Part shown: one piece after another, positions 1-7,289 of the stretch | How positions within the stretch are numbered: position 1 is the stretch's first letter | Layout: each line of letters begins with the position of its first letter | Source of the DNA: Verrucomicrobiota bacterium | GTDB lineage: Bacteria; Verrucomicrobiota; Verrucomicrobiia; Chthoniobacterales; UBA10450 | Assembly (NCBI GenBank): GCA_003219265.1 | Contig: QHQE01000003.1 | Span: 1 to 34,982, forward strand | Direction: 5' to 3' | DNA length: 34,982 nt | Made by a program: the position numbers and the translations under genes | Notes under the pieces: model-generated | Seen by the model: the letters and a program-made list of their open reading frames with translations, nothing else | Database searches by the model: none | What the model was told of the DNA's origin: nothing

Positions 1-2
1 TC

Positions 3-215
3 GACGGAATTTATGGTTCGGCCATGGAATTTTCCCTGCGGGCCTATCAGGCGCGCATTGGGCTTCCAGTTACGGGCCAGTTCAATTTGGAAACGCTCGC
101 CGCGCTTGAGTTGTTGCCCGGCGCGCACACGCCGGTCTTCGCTCCACGTCGACGAGTGGTGCGGCCCCGTCCCGAATGGGAACCGCCCGTACGCGGCGAA
201 TGGATTCGGCCGTAG
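3..215 (+). CDS. C-terminal fragment of a peptidoglycan-binding-domain protein
   Basis: The reading frame is open from the window edge and ends at a TAG at 213-215, so only the last 70 residues are visible. They begin D-G-I-Y-G-S-A and continue with a helix containing L-R-A-Y-Q and then G-L-P-V-T-G, followed by T-L-A-A-L. This is the typical second half of a PG_binding_1 repeat (DGxxGxxT...LxxFQxxxGLxxTG). After the repeat comes a Pro/Arg-rich tail of about 30 residues. Family members bind cell-wall peptidoglycan and are usually exported. The catalytic or other domains, if any, lie upstream of the window. An internal ATG at 24 is not needed as a start because the domain clearly extends upstream of it. 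Confidence 0.75.
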   Translation, partial: DGIYGSAMEFSLRAYQARIGLPVTGQFNLETLAALELLPGAHTPVFAPRRRVVRPRPEWEPPVRGEWIRP

Positions 216-228
216 AGATCGATCTTTC

Positions 229-317
229 GGTGGATCGAGCAGTCCCTTGCTCGATGTCAATTTAGGCGGCGAAGCCGCACTTGTTTCAGCATTGCCCGGC
301 GGAGCGGCCGATCCACC
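229..317. repeat. Dispersed palindromic element, copy 1 (about 89 bp)
   Basis: The element is bounded by a perfect 9-bp inverted repeat, ggtggatcg at 229-237 and cgatccacc at 309-317. Inside is a small hairpin, gagca-gtccct-tgctc, and a GGCGAAGCCG motif. A second copy with the same ends and same internal order lies at 29643-29734. The right end touches the stop codon (317-319) of the minus-strand gene that follows. It looks like a non-autonomous or REP-like intergenic repeat; no transposase is nearby. Confidence 0.85.
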
Positions 318-1216
318 TAATGTTTCATTTCTTCGAAGCGGACCGACTGCAATTCGGCGAAAACTGTCCCGATAAAAATTTGCGCTTCGATTCGTAGGAG
401 GATGCGATCGGAGTCGTCAGACACCCAGATGGTGGCGCGCCGGAATTTACGGTGCGGTTCCAATTCAAGATTCTTACCGAGTCGGTGGAGCTGCAAATCG
501 ATTTTGATTGCGTTGTAAATGCCGGCGCGCACCGAGATTTTTTCATGACCAATCACGGTGACAGTGGCAAGATAAGCCGAAGTCGCGGGATAAACGACGA
601 TCCGGTGGACGTTGCCGTCGGCGAGCGGTTGACTGCGCAAATAAAGCAGAGCCGAGTGCAAATCGAATAGATTCGGAAAACTAAACTCACGGGTTTTTGC
701 GCGCTCAGAGCCGGTTCGACCTTCGGTTCTCGCGCGCGTGACGCCCTTGGCGGTGAAAGTGAGATACGTGGTAATCTTTTTTGATCGATAGCTCTCGGTC
801 TGCCTGGTTTCGACTGGGCGCAGCGTTTCCGCATCAGCGAGCGCGCGATAATTCACGTCCAATTTCCATAAGGCGCGGACGAAGCCGGTCGTGCGCCCTG
901 TTGCCTCGAGTTGGAACTGGCTTTCGGACGGTTTTGCAAAATGGACTTCGCCAGTAGCCGCGGTGAATCCAGCCCAGCCAAAATGATAGGTGGCGCGGAT
1001 TGGTCGCAGCTCGGGGAAAGTGCCAGGTGGATCTTTGGTGAGGGTTGACTGCCAGTTTCCCCCCAAAGCTTTCGGGGTGAAGCACGAAGCGAGAAGAAGC
1101 AGGGCGATCCCGGCGGAACGCGCGGGCAAAAACGCGCCGCTGCGCCTCGCAGAGTTGTAGCCGCCGCTCTCCGAGCAGCGCGACGCGCAGGTAAACAACA
1201 CGATCAAAAAAATCAC
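317..1216 (-). CDS. DUF3108-type outer/periplasmic protein, probable lipoprotein
   Basis: The body of the protein (from about residue 70) resembles DUF3108 proteins: a beta-rich domain starting R-A-T-Y-H-F-G-W-A-G-F, with a late segment E-K-I-S-V-R-A-G-I-Y-N-A-I-K-I and a final strand W-V-S-D-D-S-D-R. These proteins are exported and of unknown function. The longest frame starts at a GTG at 1216, but that start lies inside a hairpin repeat (1156-1251). A TTG at 1129 would give a compact signal, M-P-A-R-S-A-G-I-A-L-L-L-L-A-S-C, with a good lipobox (L-A-S-C). I therefore suspect the true start is near 1129, or that the repeat has entered the 5' end of the gene; neither start has a strong Shine-Dalgarno. 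It lies downstream of bamA and ompH on the same strand. Confidence 0.7.
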   Translation of the reverse strand: MIFLIVLFTCASRCSESGGYNSARRSGAFLPARSAGIALLLLASCFTPKALGGNWQSTLTKDPPGTFPELRPIRATYHFGWAGFTAATGEVHFAKPSESQFQLEATGRTTGFVRALWKLDVNYRALADAETLRPVETRQTESYRSKKITTYLTFTAKGVTRARTEGRTGSERAKTREFSFPNLFDLHSALLYLRSQPLADGNVHRIVVYPATSAYLATVTVIGHEKISVRAGIYNAIKIDLQLHRLGKNLELEPHRKFRRATIWVSDDSDRILLRIEAQIFIGTVFAELQSVRFEEMKH

Positions 1217-1251
1217 CTTTGGGCCGCGCCTCGCAAAGCAAGGCCTCTACA
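1156..1251. repeat. TGTAG/CTACA-bounded double-hairpin repeat
   Basis: Ends tgtag (1156-1160) and ctaca (1247-1251) are inverted. Inside are two hairpins with 3-nt loops, each with one mismatch: cgccgctc-tcc-gagcagcg (1162-1180) and gcctcgc-aaa-gcaaggc (1228-1244). The architecture matches the element at 10014-10075. It overlaps the N-terminal codons of the longest version of the DUF3108 ORF. Confidence 0.6.
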
Positions 1252-1299
1252 CCGCCGCGGCCCGCGTGTGTTTCTTGAATTGAATTGTCGAAGTTGAAG

Positions 1300-1950
1300 C
1301 TAAGGTTTGGAAGCTTTCGCGGGGCTGGGGGAAGGGCTTGTCGCCGTCTTCTCACTTGGGATTAAGCTGGTGGCACGTCCGGGTTTGTTCAGGACGGTGA
1401 CGATATCGTTTGTGAAATCGACATTTTCGGGCGCATACATCAAAACCGGCACACCATTGAGGCTCATGCCGGATTTGTCGAACACCAGGTCCATGCGGTT
1501 GGCCTTTACTTTTTCCATCACTACGTCAGTAATTTCTTTCACGATGCCCTCGCGCATCCGCATCGCCTGCTCCTGCAACTGCCGCTCGCGCGTTTGCCGG
1601 AACTCGGTGATTTCGCGCTCCATGTTCTTAATGTTGGCGATCTTGTCGTCGCGCTCCTTGGCTTTTTGCGTCTTGGCGTCGGCGCTCAGCGCTGGCGCAT
1701 CGAGTTGCTTGTTTAAGTTGTTGATTTCATCGAGCGCCTTCTTGTAGCCATCGGCTCGATCGTCGTACTCTTTCTTGGCGGCATTTTTGGCGTCGTTAAT
1801 CTTCGCCTCCGCGTCCTTGGTCTTGCTGTATTCCTTGAACGCGCGTTGCATATCGACCGTGCCGATTTTGAGTGTGCCCTGGGCGAAAGCCGCGACGGGA
1901 AGCGCGACCAGCGAAGTCAGGGCGATGGAGAGGAGCTTTTTCATAAGCAT
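1300..1950 (-). CDS. ompH: OmpH/Skp-family periplasmic chaperone
   Basis: A 216-residue protein with an N-terminal signal peptide (M-K-K-L-L-S-I-A-L... cleaved near A-F-A-Q) followed by the OmpH opening G-T-V-D-M-Q-R-A-F-K-E-Y. The middle third is a long Lys/Glu/Asp-rich coiled coil, and the hydrophobic core strand near residues 150-185 (M-D-L-V-F-D-K-S-G) returns to the beta body, as in Skp. Family members hold unfolded outer-membrane proteins in the periplasm before delivery to BamA. The extra C-terminal tail of about 20 residues is Ser/Pro/Lys-rich and low in complexity. The gene follows bamA by 51 bp on the same strand, the classical bamA-skp arrangement. The ATG at 1944 (M-K-K) is an equally good start. 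Confidence 0.93.
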   Translation of the reverse strand: MLMKKLLSIALTSLVALPVAAFAQGTLKIGTVDMQRAFKEYSKTKDAEAKINDAKNAAKKEYDDRADGYKKALDEINNLNKQLDAPALSADAKTQKAKERDDKIANIKNMEREITEFRQTRERQLQEQAMRMREGIVKEITDVVMEKVKANRMDLVFDKSGMSLNGVPVLMYAPENVDFTNDIVTVLNKPGRATSLIPSEKTATSPSPSPAKASKP

Positions 1951-2001
1951 AGATAGAACAGGTGGTCGGAAACGCTTTAGACTGCAAGCATTAATATTCG
2001 T

Positions 2002-4383
2002 TCAAAATTGATAGCCGACGCTGAAGTTAAATTTCCCGCTGTTGGTAGTTCCAGCTTTTTGCACTGGAATTCCGTAATCGAGGCGCAGGGGACCGATCGG
2101 TAGATCAAGTCGAATTCCAACACCGACGTCGGAGGCGATGTTGTCATAAGTGATGGGCACCCTTGGGGGCTTTGTTGAGCCGCTTGGTCGTGGCTTTACA
2201 GGGATGAACTGCGTTTCTAGGCTGAAATCCCAGGCGCCGGGGTTGACAAAACCGGTGTCGTAAAAAATTGCGCCGCGCGCTTTTACGATAATCGGGAACG
2301 TCCATTCCACCGTGGCGCGCGCCATTGATTTGCCGCCGAGAGGCTCTTTATTGAAGTCCTTGGGGCCGACATCGCGATAGTCGAAGCCGCGTAAATTGTT
2401 TGAGCCGCCCAGGAAAAGCCGATCGAAGATGCGGACATCGCTGCCTCCGCCCCAATTATTTACCGTTGCGATTTCGCCGTTCAACAGCAGGATCGTATCC
2501 CACCACATGTGGAAATATTGGGACGCTTCCAAGTTCCAGCCATAAATCTGGTCGTTCCCGCCCAGGGGCCCGCCGGCCACGTACGGCGAAATGGTTACGC
2601 GCTGGCCAGTCCGCGTCAGCAAAGGATTATCGCGCCGATCAAAGACGACGCTGCTGAAAATTTGGCTTTTTGTCTGTTGGCCCAACTCCTGGCCAAGCTC
2701 TTGCGAGATGCTGAGAGCGACATTAAAGATGTCCAACCTCTCCAAACGGTAACCCAGCGTCGCATACATATAGGAATTGAGCGGCTTGCGCGCCTCCAGA
2801 ACGAATCCGTAATCGCGCTGGTCATAAAGCGAGCTCAAGTAATTCGCCTCGCTGTAAAATAGCTGGCCACTGACCGAGAAAGGGCGATCGAGAAACCACG
2901 GCTCCGTCAAGACCAGAATGAAATCCTTGCGTTGCGTGCCGTACTGCACGCGGAGTCTGAACTTCTGGCCGGCTCCGGTGAGGGCCGGCCAATTCAGCAA
3001 ATCGAAGTTGCCTTGCGTGAGCTCCGCAAAACCGACCAACTGATCAATCGTGCTGAAACCGCCGCCGAAACTGAATGAACCGGTCCGTTTCTCTTCCACC
3101 TGGACGGTTAAATCCTTGCGACCAGCCACACCGGTATCGTCCGGATAGGTTTCGACTTTGGAAAAGTAGCCCAGGTTCTCAAGCCGCTTCTTACTCACAT
3201 CCACCCGCACGGTGTTGAAGACGTCGCCCGGCGCGATGAGCACCTCGCGGCGGATCACTTTGTCCTTTGTTCGCGTGTTGCCTACGACGTTAATCCGCTG
3301 CACAAAGAAACGATCGCCTTCTTCGATTTTGTAATGAACGTCGATCCGGCCAGGCCCGGTCGGCGCGCCTTCCGGCACGATTAAAGTGTCAACATATCCG
3401 CCGGAGCCGTAGGCATCGGCAACCGCTTTCGCATCGTCGTGCAACGCCTTTGGCGAATAGACGGCGCCTTCCTTCATCTTGAGCAGCGCGCGAATCTTTT
3501 GCTCCGTCGTGGCCTGATAGCCCGAGATCGAAATCTTGCCGACGTGATATTGCGTCCCTTCCGTTATCGCAATGGTGATGATCATTGGCCCGTTCTCGCG
3601 CTCCTTCCGAACCTCTTTCACTTCCACGTCGATGTAACCGTGATTTTGATAGAATTCTTTCACGCTATCGAGGTCTTGCTGTAACTGCGTCTCGTCCAAC
3701 CGGCCCGACTTATCGAGAAATGCAATGAGCGTCTTGCCCCGCGTCTTCATCTGCTTGCGCAGCACCCTCTCGCTGAAATGCGCGTTGCCTTCGAAACGAA
3801 TCGAGCGAATCGCCCCTTTCACTCCTTCGTTAATCGTGTAAACCACGCGCGCAGTTCCGCGCCTCTCATCAATGGGCTCGACCCGAAATTGCACACCGAC
3901 GTCGTTGAACCCACGTGCTTTATAAATATCGATAATTTTCTGGCGGCCTTTCTCCAACTCCTCCTCGTTCACCATCGAGTTGATTCTTATCCCGATCTCT
4001 TTGCGGATTCTTCTCGCTTTGATTCGCTGAGCCCCAGCGATTTCGATCTCGCGCACCGCGGAACGCGTTTGCACCGCCACGATCACCTTCACCCCGTCGC
4101 CTTCCGGCTGGGCAAAGATGCGAACATTTAGAATCGCGCCCATCTTATAGAGGTTTTGGATGTCCTGCTCGACCACTTGATCGGAGTAAAGCTGGCCCAC
4201 CGCCGTCCGCATCTGCGCCAGAATTCGCTCTTTGCTCACCGTGGCAGGTCCGGTATAGCGTACGTCGATTGAGCGGACCACCGGAGGGCCTTGTCCACGG
4301 GCCGCTGCCGCGCCCAGTAGCGCACAAACGAACGCGAGGAAAATTGAAGAGGGGCAGCGCAGCGATCCGGAAAATTGTCTCAT
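2002..4383 (-). CDS. bamA: Outer-membrane protein assembly factor BamA
   Basis: A 793-residue Omp85 protein, the normal BamA length. A signal peptide of about 30 residues is followed by five POTRA-like repeats (roughly residues 35-425), each with the recurring pattern of a beta strand, two helices and an N-x-R/V-Y-x-I-x-E-G-type ending. The C-terminal 360 residues form the barrel, with F-L-G-G-S-N-N-L-R-G-F-D in loop 6 (the conserved RGF element) and a terminal G-Y-Q-F, the aromatic C-terminal signature. BamA folds and inserts beta-barrel proteins in the outer membrane. It is followed by ompH on the same strand and preceded by mqnC 136 bp upstream. A 7-bp GC stem (4401-4407/4417-4423) lies just upstream of its ATG. 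Confidence 0.97.
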   Translation of the reverse strand: MRQFSGSLRCPSSIFLAFVCALLGAAAARGQGPPVVRSIDVRYTGPATVSKERILAQMRTAVGQLYSDQVVEQDIQNLYKMGAILNVRIFAQPEGDGVKVIVAVQTRSAVREIEIAGAQRIKARRIRKEIGIRINSMVNEEELEKGRQKIIDIYKARGFNDVGVQFRVEPIDERRGTARVVYTINEGVKGAIRSIRFEGNAHFSERVLRKQMKTRGKTLIAFLDKSGRLDETQLQQDLDSVKEFYQNHGYIDVEVKEVRKERENGPMIITIAITEGTQYHVGKISISGYQATTEQKIRALLKMKEGAVYSPKALHDDAKAVADAYGSGGYVDTLIVPEGAPTGPGRIDVHYKIEEGDRFFVQRINVVGNTRTKDKVIRREVLIAPGDVFNTVRVDVSKKRLENLGYFSKVETYPDDTGVAGRKDLTVQVEEKRTGSFSFGGGFSTIDQLVGFAELTQGNFDLLNWPALTGAGQKFRLRVQYGTQRKDFILVLTEPWFLDRPFSVSGQLFYSEANYLSSLYDQRDYGFVLEARKPLNSYMYATLGYRLERLDIFNVALSISQELGQELGQQTKSQIFSSVVFDRRDNPLLTRTGQRVTISPYVAGGPLGGNDQIYGWNLEASQYFHMWWDTILLLNGEIATVNNWGGGSDVRIFDRLFLGGSNNLRGFDYRDVGPKDFNKEPLGGKSMARATVEWTFPIIVKARGAIFYDTGFVNPGAWDFSLETQFIPVKPRPSGSTKPPRVPITYDNIASDVGVGIRLDLPIGPLRLDYGIPVQKAGTTNSGKFNFSVGYQF

Positions 4384-4519
4384 GAGTTAAGAAGCGCAGT
4401 CCCGCGCGACGAACCGGCGCGGGGCAAGCGGCTATTAGATGAGTAAGAAGCAGGCAATCGTCAAGGCGGGATTTTTCGCGGGTGCAGGCGGTTTGTCCAT
4501 AGACAGCGCCCGACGGCGT

Positions 4520-5611
4520 TCAGTTCAAAAGCTCGTACCAATTGTTCCGGCGTCGCGGCTCGTAACCGGCATCGCGAATAAGCGATTCAATTTGCGCGGC
4601 ATTTAATCGAAACGTCGTGCCCGCGCTGCTCACCACGTTCTCTTCCATCATCACCGATCCAAAATCATTCGCGCCGTACTTGAGCGCGATTTGACCGATG
4701 CCTGGTCCCTGTGTCACCCATGAGCTTTGCACATTGTCGATGTTGTCCAGGAAAATTCGGGCCAGCGCTTGCGTGCGCAGGTATTCCGCCACGCCCGTCG
4801 GGTGCTTCACTTTCAGCACGGTGTGCTGCGGTTGAAACGTCCAGCAGATGAACGCGGTGAAGCCTCCGCTCCGGTCCTGCTGCTCGCGAACGCGCTGCAG
4901 ATGTTCGATGCGATCCTCAATCGTCTCCACATGACCGAACATCATCGTCGCGCTCGAGTTCAATCCCAGTTCGTGCGCCACTGACATCACTTCCAGCCAC
5001 TGATCGGTGTTAATTTTCAGCGGCGAAATTTTCTTGCGCACCCGATCGACCAGGATTTCCCCGCCCCCGCCGGGAATTGATCCGAGCCCGGCGTTCTTGA
5101 ATTTCGAAATCACCTCGCGTAGCGGCATCCGGAAAGTTTCCGCGAAATGCTGAAACTCCGGCGGACTAAACCCGTGGATGTTGATGTGCGGATATTTTTC
5201 GCGGATGTGTCGTAAAAGATCGAGATACCACTCGAACGCCAGCTTCGGATGATGCCCGCCCTGCATCAGGATTTGAACACCGCCCGCGGCGGAGAGTTCC
5301 TCAAGTTTTTCATCGATCTGCTCGAATGAGAGCACGTAATGATCTTCATCGCGTTCCGTGCGATAAAACGCGCAGAACTTGCAGTAAACATTGCAGACGT
5401 TCGTGTAATTGATGTTTCGATCGACAATGTAGGTCACGATCTCGCGTCCGCGATTGCCGTAGCTTTTCGCCTTCGCCAAGTCGCGCCGTGCATTCGCCAG
5501 CACGCCGAGTTCTTCCAGCGGCCATTGGTACAACTCGAGCGCGTCTTCAGACGAAATTCTTTCGCCCGTGAAAATTTTTTCCGTCAGCGCGTCTCGATTT
5601 AACGAAACCAT
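4520..5611 (-). CDS. mqnC: Cyclic dehypoxanthinyl futalosine synthase (MqnC)
   Basis: A 363-residue radical SAM enzyme. C73, C77 and C80 form the CX3CX2C cluster motif (C-N-V-Y-C-K-F-C) that binds the 4Fe-4S cluster. N-I-N-Y-T-N-V-C before the cluster and G-S-I-P-G-G-G-G-E-I-L near residue 180 point to MqnC rather than its relative MqnE. The enzyme cyclises dehypoxanthine futalosine in the menaquinone pathway that replaces the MenF-MenD route. No other mqn gene is in the window. I chose the ATG at 5611; a GTG at 5614 immediately precedes it. The gene is divergent from the D-amino-acid oxidase gene, with about 50 bp between starts that must hold both promoters. Confidence 0.93.
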   Translation of the reverse strand: MVSLNRDALTEKIFTGERISSEDALELYQWPLEELGVLANARRDLAKAKSYGNRGREIVTYIVDRNINYTNVCNVYCKFCAFYRTERDEDHYVLSFEQIDEKLEELSAAGGVQILMQGGHHPKLAFEWYLDLLRHIREKYPHINIHGFSPPEFQHFAETFRMPLREVISKFKNAGLGSIPGGGGEILVDRVRKKISPLKINTDQWLEVMSVAHELGLNSSATMMFGHVETIEDRIEHLQRVREQQDRSGGFTAFICWTFQPQHTVLKVKHPTGVAEYLRTQALARIFLDNIDNVQSSWVTQGPGIGQIALKYGANDFGSVMMEENVVSSAGTTFRLNAAQIESLIRDAGYEPRRRNNWYELLN

Positions 5612-5661
5612 CACTGCGCATTTTATATGACGTAGCGGCGCGTTGCACGTAGATCATTTGG

Positions 5662-6606
5662 ATGGTCAAAAGCGTGGCGATAGTCGGTGCCGGTGTGTCG
5701 GGGTTGACCTGTGCCGTTCTTTTCGCCGAGCGCAGCTATCGCACCGTGATTTTCGCGGAGGAAACCGGCGAACGGACAACATCTGCAGCTGCGGCCGCAA
5801 TTTGGTATCCGTACGACGCCGAGCCGGCCGATTCTGTGATCGCGTGGGCGCTCGAAACTTACAAGGTACTTGTCGGTCTCAGCCGCGATTCGCAAACGGG
5901 CGTGTCGATGATTGAACTGCGCTCCTTTTCGCGGACGGGCGAAATTCCAATTCCAGAATGGGCCATTCCGCTCGGCGCGAAGCGACTCGTGCGCGACATG
6001 TTGCCGGTGTTCAACAGCGGTTTTGCCCTCGGCGTTCCGCTGATGGATACAACAATCTATCTCGATTATCTGACGAATCGGTTTGTCAATGCCGGCGGCT
6101 CAATCAACGGAAACGTTCGCTTCGAGAAACTCGAGAAGGTCGATCCAAAATTCGATCTCGTGATCAACTGCGCGGGCATCGGCGCGAGGACTCTCGTTCC
6201 CGATGCCGATCTTGAACCGCATCGCGGCCAAGTCGCGATCGTGCCGAAGCTTGATCTGGGTCACGCGGTCGTTTGCGACGATTTTCCGCTGATGTACGCG
6301 ATTCCGCGCGCGAACGATTGCGTTTTCGGCGGAACCAATGAACTGAGCGACCATCACGATGTCGATCCCGCGACGACATCGCGCATCGTCGCCGGCTGCA
6401 GCCGTGTTCTGAAGATTGATAAACCGAAAGTTCTGGCCGAGCGCGTCGGCTTGCGCCCATTTCGTAAATCAGGCGTTCGTCTCGAACGCAATCGGTTGCG
6501 CGATGGCCGCACCGTCATTCACAACTATGGCCACGGCGGCTCCGGTTTCACACTCTCCTGGGGCTGCGCGAAAAAGGTCTTGGATCTCGCAGGTTTGTCT
6601 GGGTAG
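5662..6606 (+). CDS. FAD-dependent D-amino-acid oxidase family protein
   Basis: A 314-residue flavoprotein. The N-terminus has the dinucleotide-binding G-A-G-V-S-G (residues 9-14) followed by T-C-A-V. The R-T-T-S-A-A-A-A-A-I-W-Y-P-Y segment matches the FAD-contacting region of eukaryotic D-amino-acid oxidase and D-aspartate oxidase. The C-terminal blocks G-L-R-P-F-R-K-S-G-V-R-L-E and H-N-Y-G-H-G-G-S-G-F-T-L-S-W-G match the substrate Arg and flavin-binding regions of those enzymes. Length is slightly shorter than the eukaryotic proteins (about 340). The family oxidises D-amino acids to 2-oxo acids, ammonia and hydrogen peroxide; whether this one prefers neutral or acidic D-amino acids cannot be read. 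It appears monocistronic. Confidence 0.88.
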   Translation: MVKSVAIVGAGVSGLTCAVLFAERSYRTVIFAEETGERTTSAAAAAIWYPYDAEPADSVIAWALETYKVLVGLSRDSQTGVSMIELRSFSRTGEIPIPEWAIPLGAKRLVRDMLPVFNSGFALGVPLMDTTIYLDYLTNRFVNAGGSINGNVRFEKLEKVDPKFDLVINCAGIGARTLVPDADLEPHRGQVAIVPKLDLGHAVVCDDFPLMYAIPRANDCVFGGTNELSDHHDVDPATTSRIVAGCSRVLKIDKPKVLAERVGLRPFRKSGVRLERNRLRDGRTVIHNYGHGGSGFTLSWGCAKKVLDLAGLSG

Positions 6607-6750
6607 CGCACGCGGCTCGCGTGCCGGCGATGGCGTTCCGCCATCGCGAACTTTGTTTGGACGAGGTTTTGCCCTTGTGTTGTGGTCAGCTCAGAAAAGA
6701 TTGTTGCCCGAACGCTTTCGGGGCAACCAGCACGCGACTCGCGTGCACCG
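6603..6750. repeat. Compound palindromic (REP-like) intergenic cluster
   Basis: Four hairpins fill this 169-bp intergenic region. Hairpin A is gcacgcg-gct-cgcgtgc (6608-6624). B is gcgatggcg-ttc-cgccatcgc (6627-6647). C has arms gttgccc/gggcaac (6703-6709/6721-6727). D is gcacgcg-act-cgcgtgc (6730-6746), which repeats A with only the loop changed. It sits 3' of both convergent genes, so it may also help end transcription, but there is no T tract. Confidence 0.75.
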
Positions 6751-6775
6751 CTCAAGCAAATGCGTGCCGTGAAAT

Positions 6776-7174
6776 TTAGGTCAGCGCGATTGCTTGGAAA
6801 GAGCTGACCACGTCGTCGGGGCCTTTCTCGGCGAAGAAGCTTTCGTAAAAACCGGGGCCGAGGTCCCAGTGATCGCCTTTATAATATTCGTCGCGATAAA
6901 ATCGCCAGACGCCGCTGACGACGATGAGGCAGCTGATCCGATCGTTCCAGAAATCGCCGATGTAATGGAAGCTCAAGTTCGTGCGCGCGTAGGCTCCCCC
7001 GAAACCAATGTGGTCGTAAACCACCAGCTCAGGCACCCGGATGATCTCTTTGCTCGGCTCCACTTTGACTTTGCCAGCGGCCGAGGCGTGATAACTGAGT
7101 GGGCCGAGTTTCCATTTCGTGTCGATGATACAGCCGTTATCCGGCGAAAGTTCTGTTTTGGGTATTTGTTTCAT
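6776..7174 (-). CDS. Beta/gamma-crystallin-type calcium-binding protein
   Basis: 132 residues from the ATG at 7174. The frame continues upstream to a TTG at 7237, but that region carries heptamer repeat sequence and no good ribosome-binding site. Two Greek-key signatures are visible: Y-D-H-I-G-F-G-G (53-60) and Y-R-D-E-Y-Y-K-G (93-100), both fitting Y/F-x4-Y/F-x-G. Each is followed by a calcium-site motif, N-D-R-I-S (77-81) and D-D-V-V-S (120-124). That gives one complete two-motif beta/gamma-crystallin domain. Bacterial members bind calcium and are often extracellular, but no signal peptide is evident here. It lies downstream of glpX on the same strand with a repeat between. The biological role is unknown. 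Confidence 0.72.
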   Translation of the reverse strand: MKQIPKTELSPDNGCIIDTKWKLGPLSYHASAAGKVKVEPSKEIIRVPELVVYDHIGFGGAYARTNLSFHYIGDFWNDRISCLIVVSGVWRFYRDEYYKGDHWDLGPGFYESFFAEKGPDDVVSSFQAIALT

Positions 7175-7240
7175 AAGCAGCAGGTTTTTCTGATTAGAAC
7201 AAATGGCCAACGCGGTGTCGAGCGCGAGATTCAGCAAAGT

Positions 7241-7277
7241 GTTCAGCGTTCAGTGAGCAGGGTTCACACTGAACGCT
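7241..7277. repeat. Heptamer repeat with 11-bp inverted repeat
   Basis: Two tandem 7-bp units, gttcagc and gttcagt (7241-7254), are followed by a third, degenerate unit. An 11-bp perfect inverted repeat, agcgttcagtg (7245-7255) and cactgaacgct (7267-7277), encloses an 11-nt loop. It lies directly downstream of glpX (minus strand) and could form an RNA stem there, but no T tract follows. Confidence 0.6.
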
Positions 7278-7289
7278 CAAATCTGTTCC

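Noticed and set aside
7241-7277. Rho-independent terminator of glpX
   Set aside because: The stem is good but no run of T follows on the minus strand, and the arms are made of heptamer repeat units.
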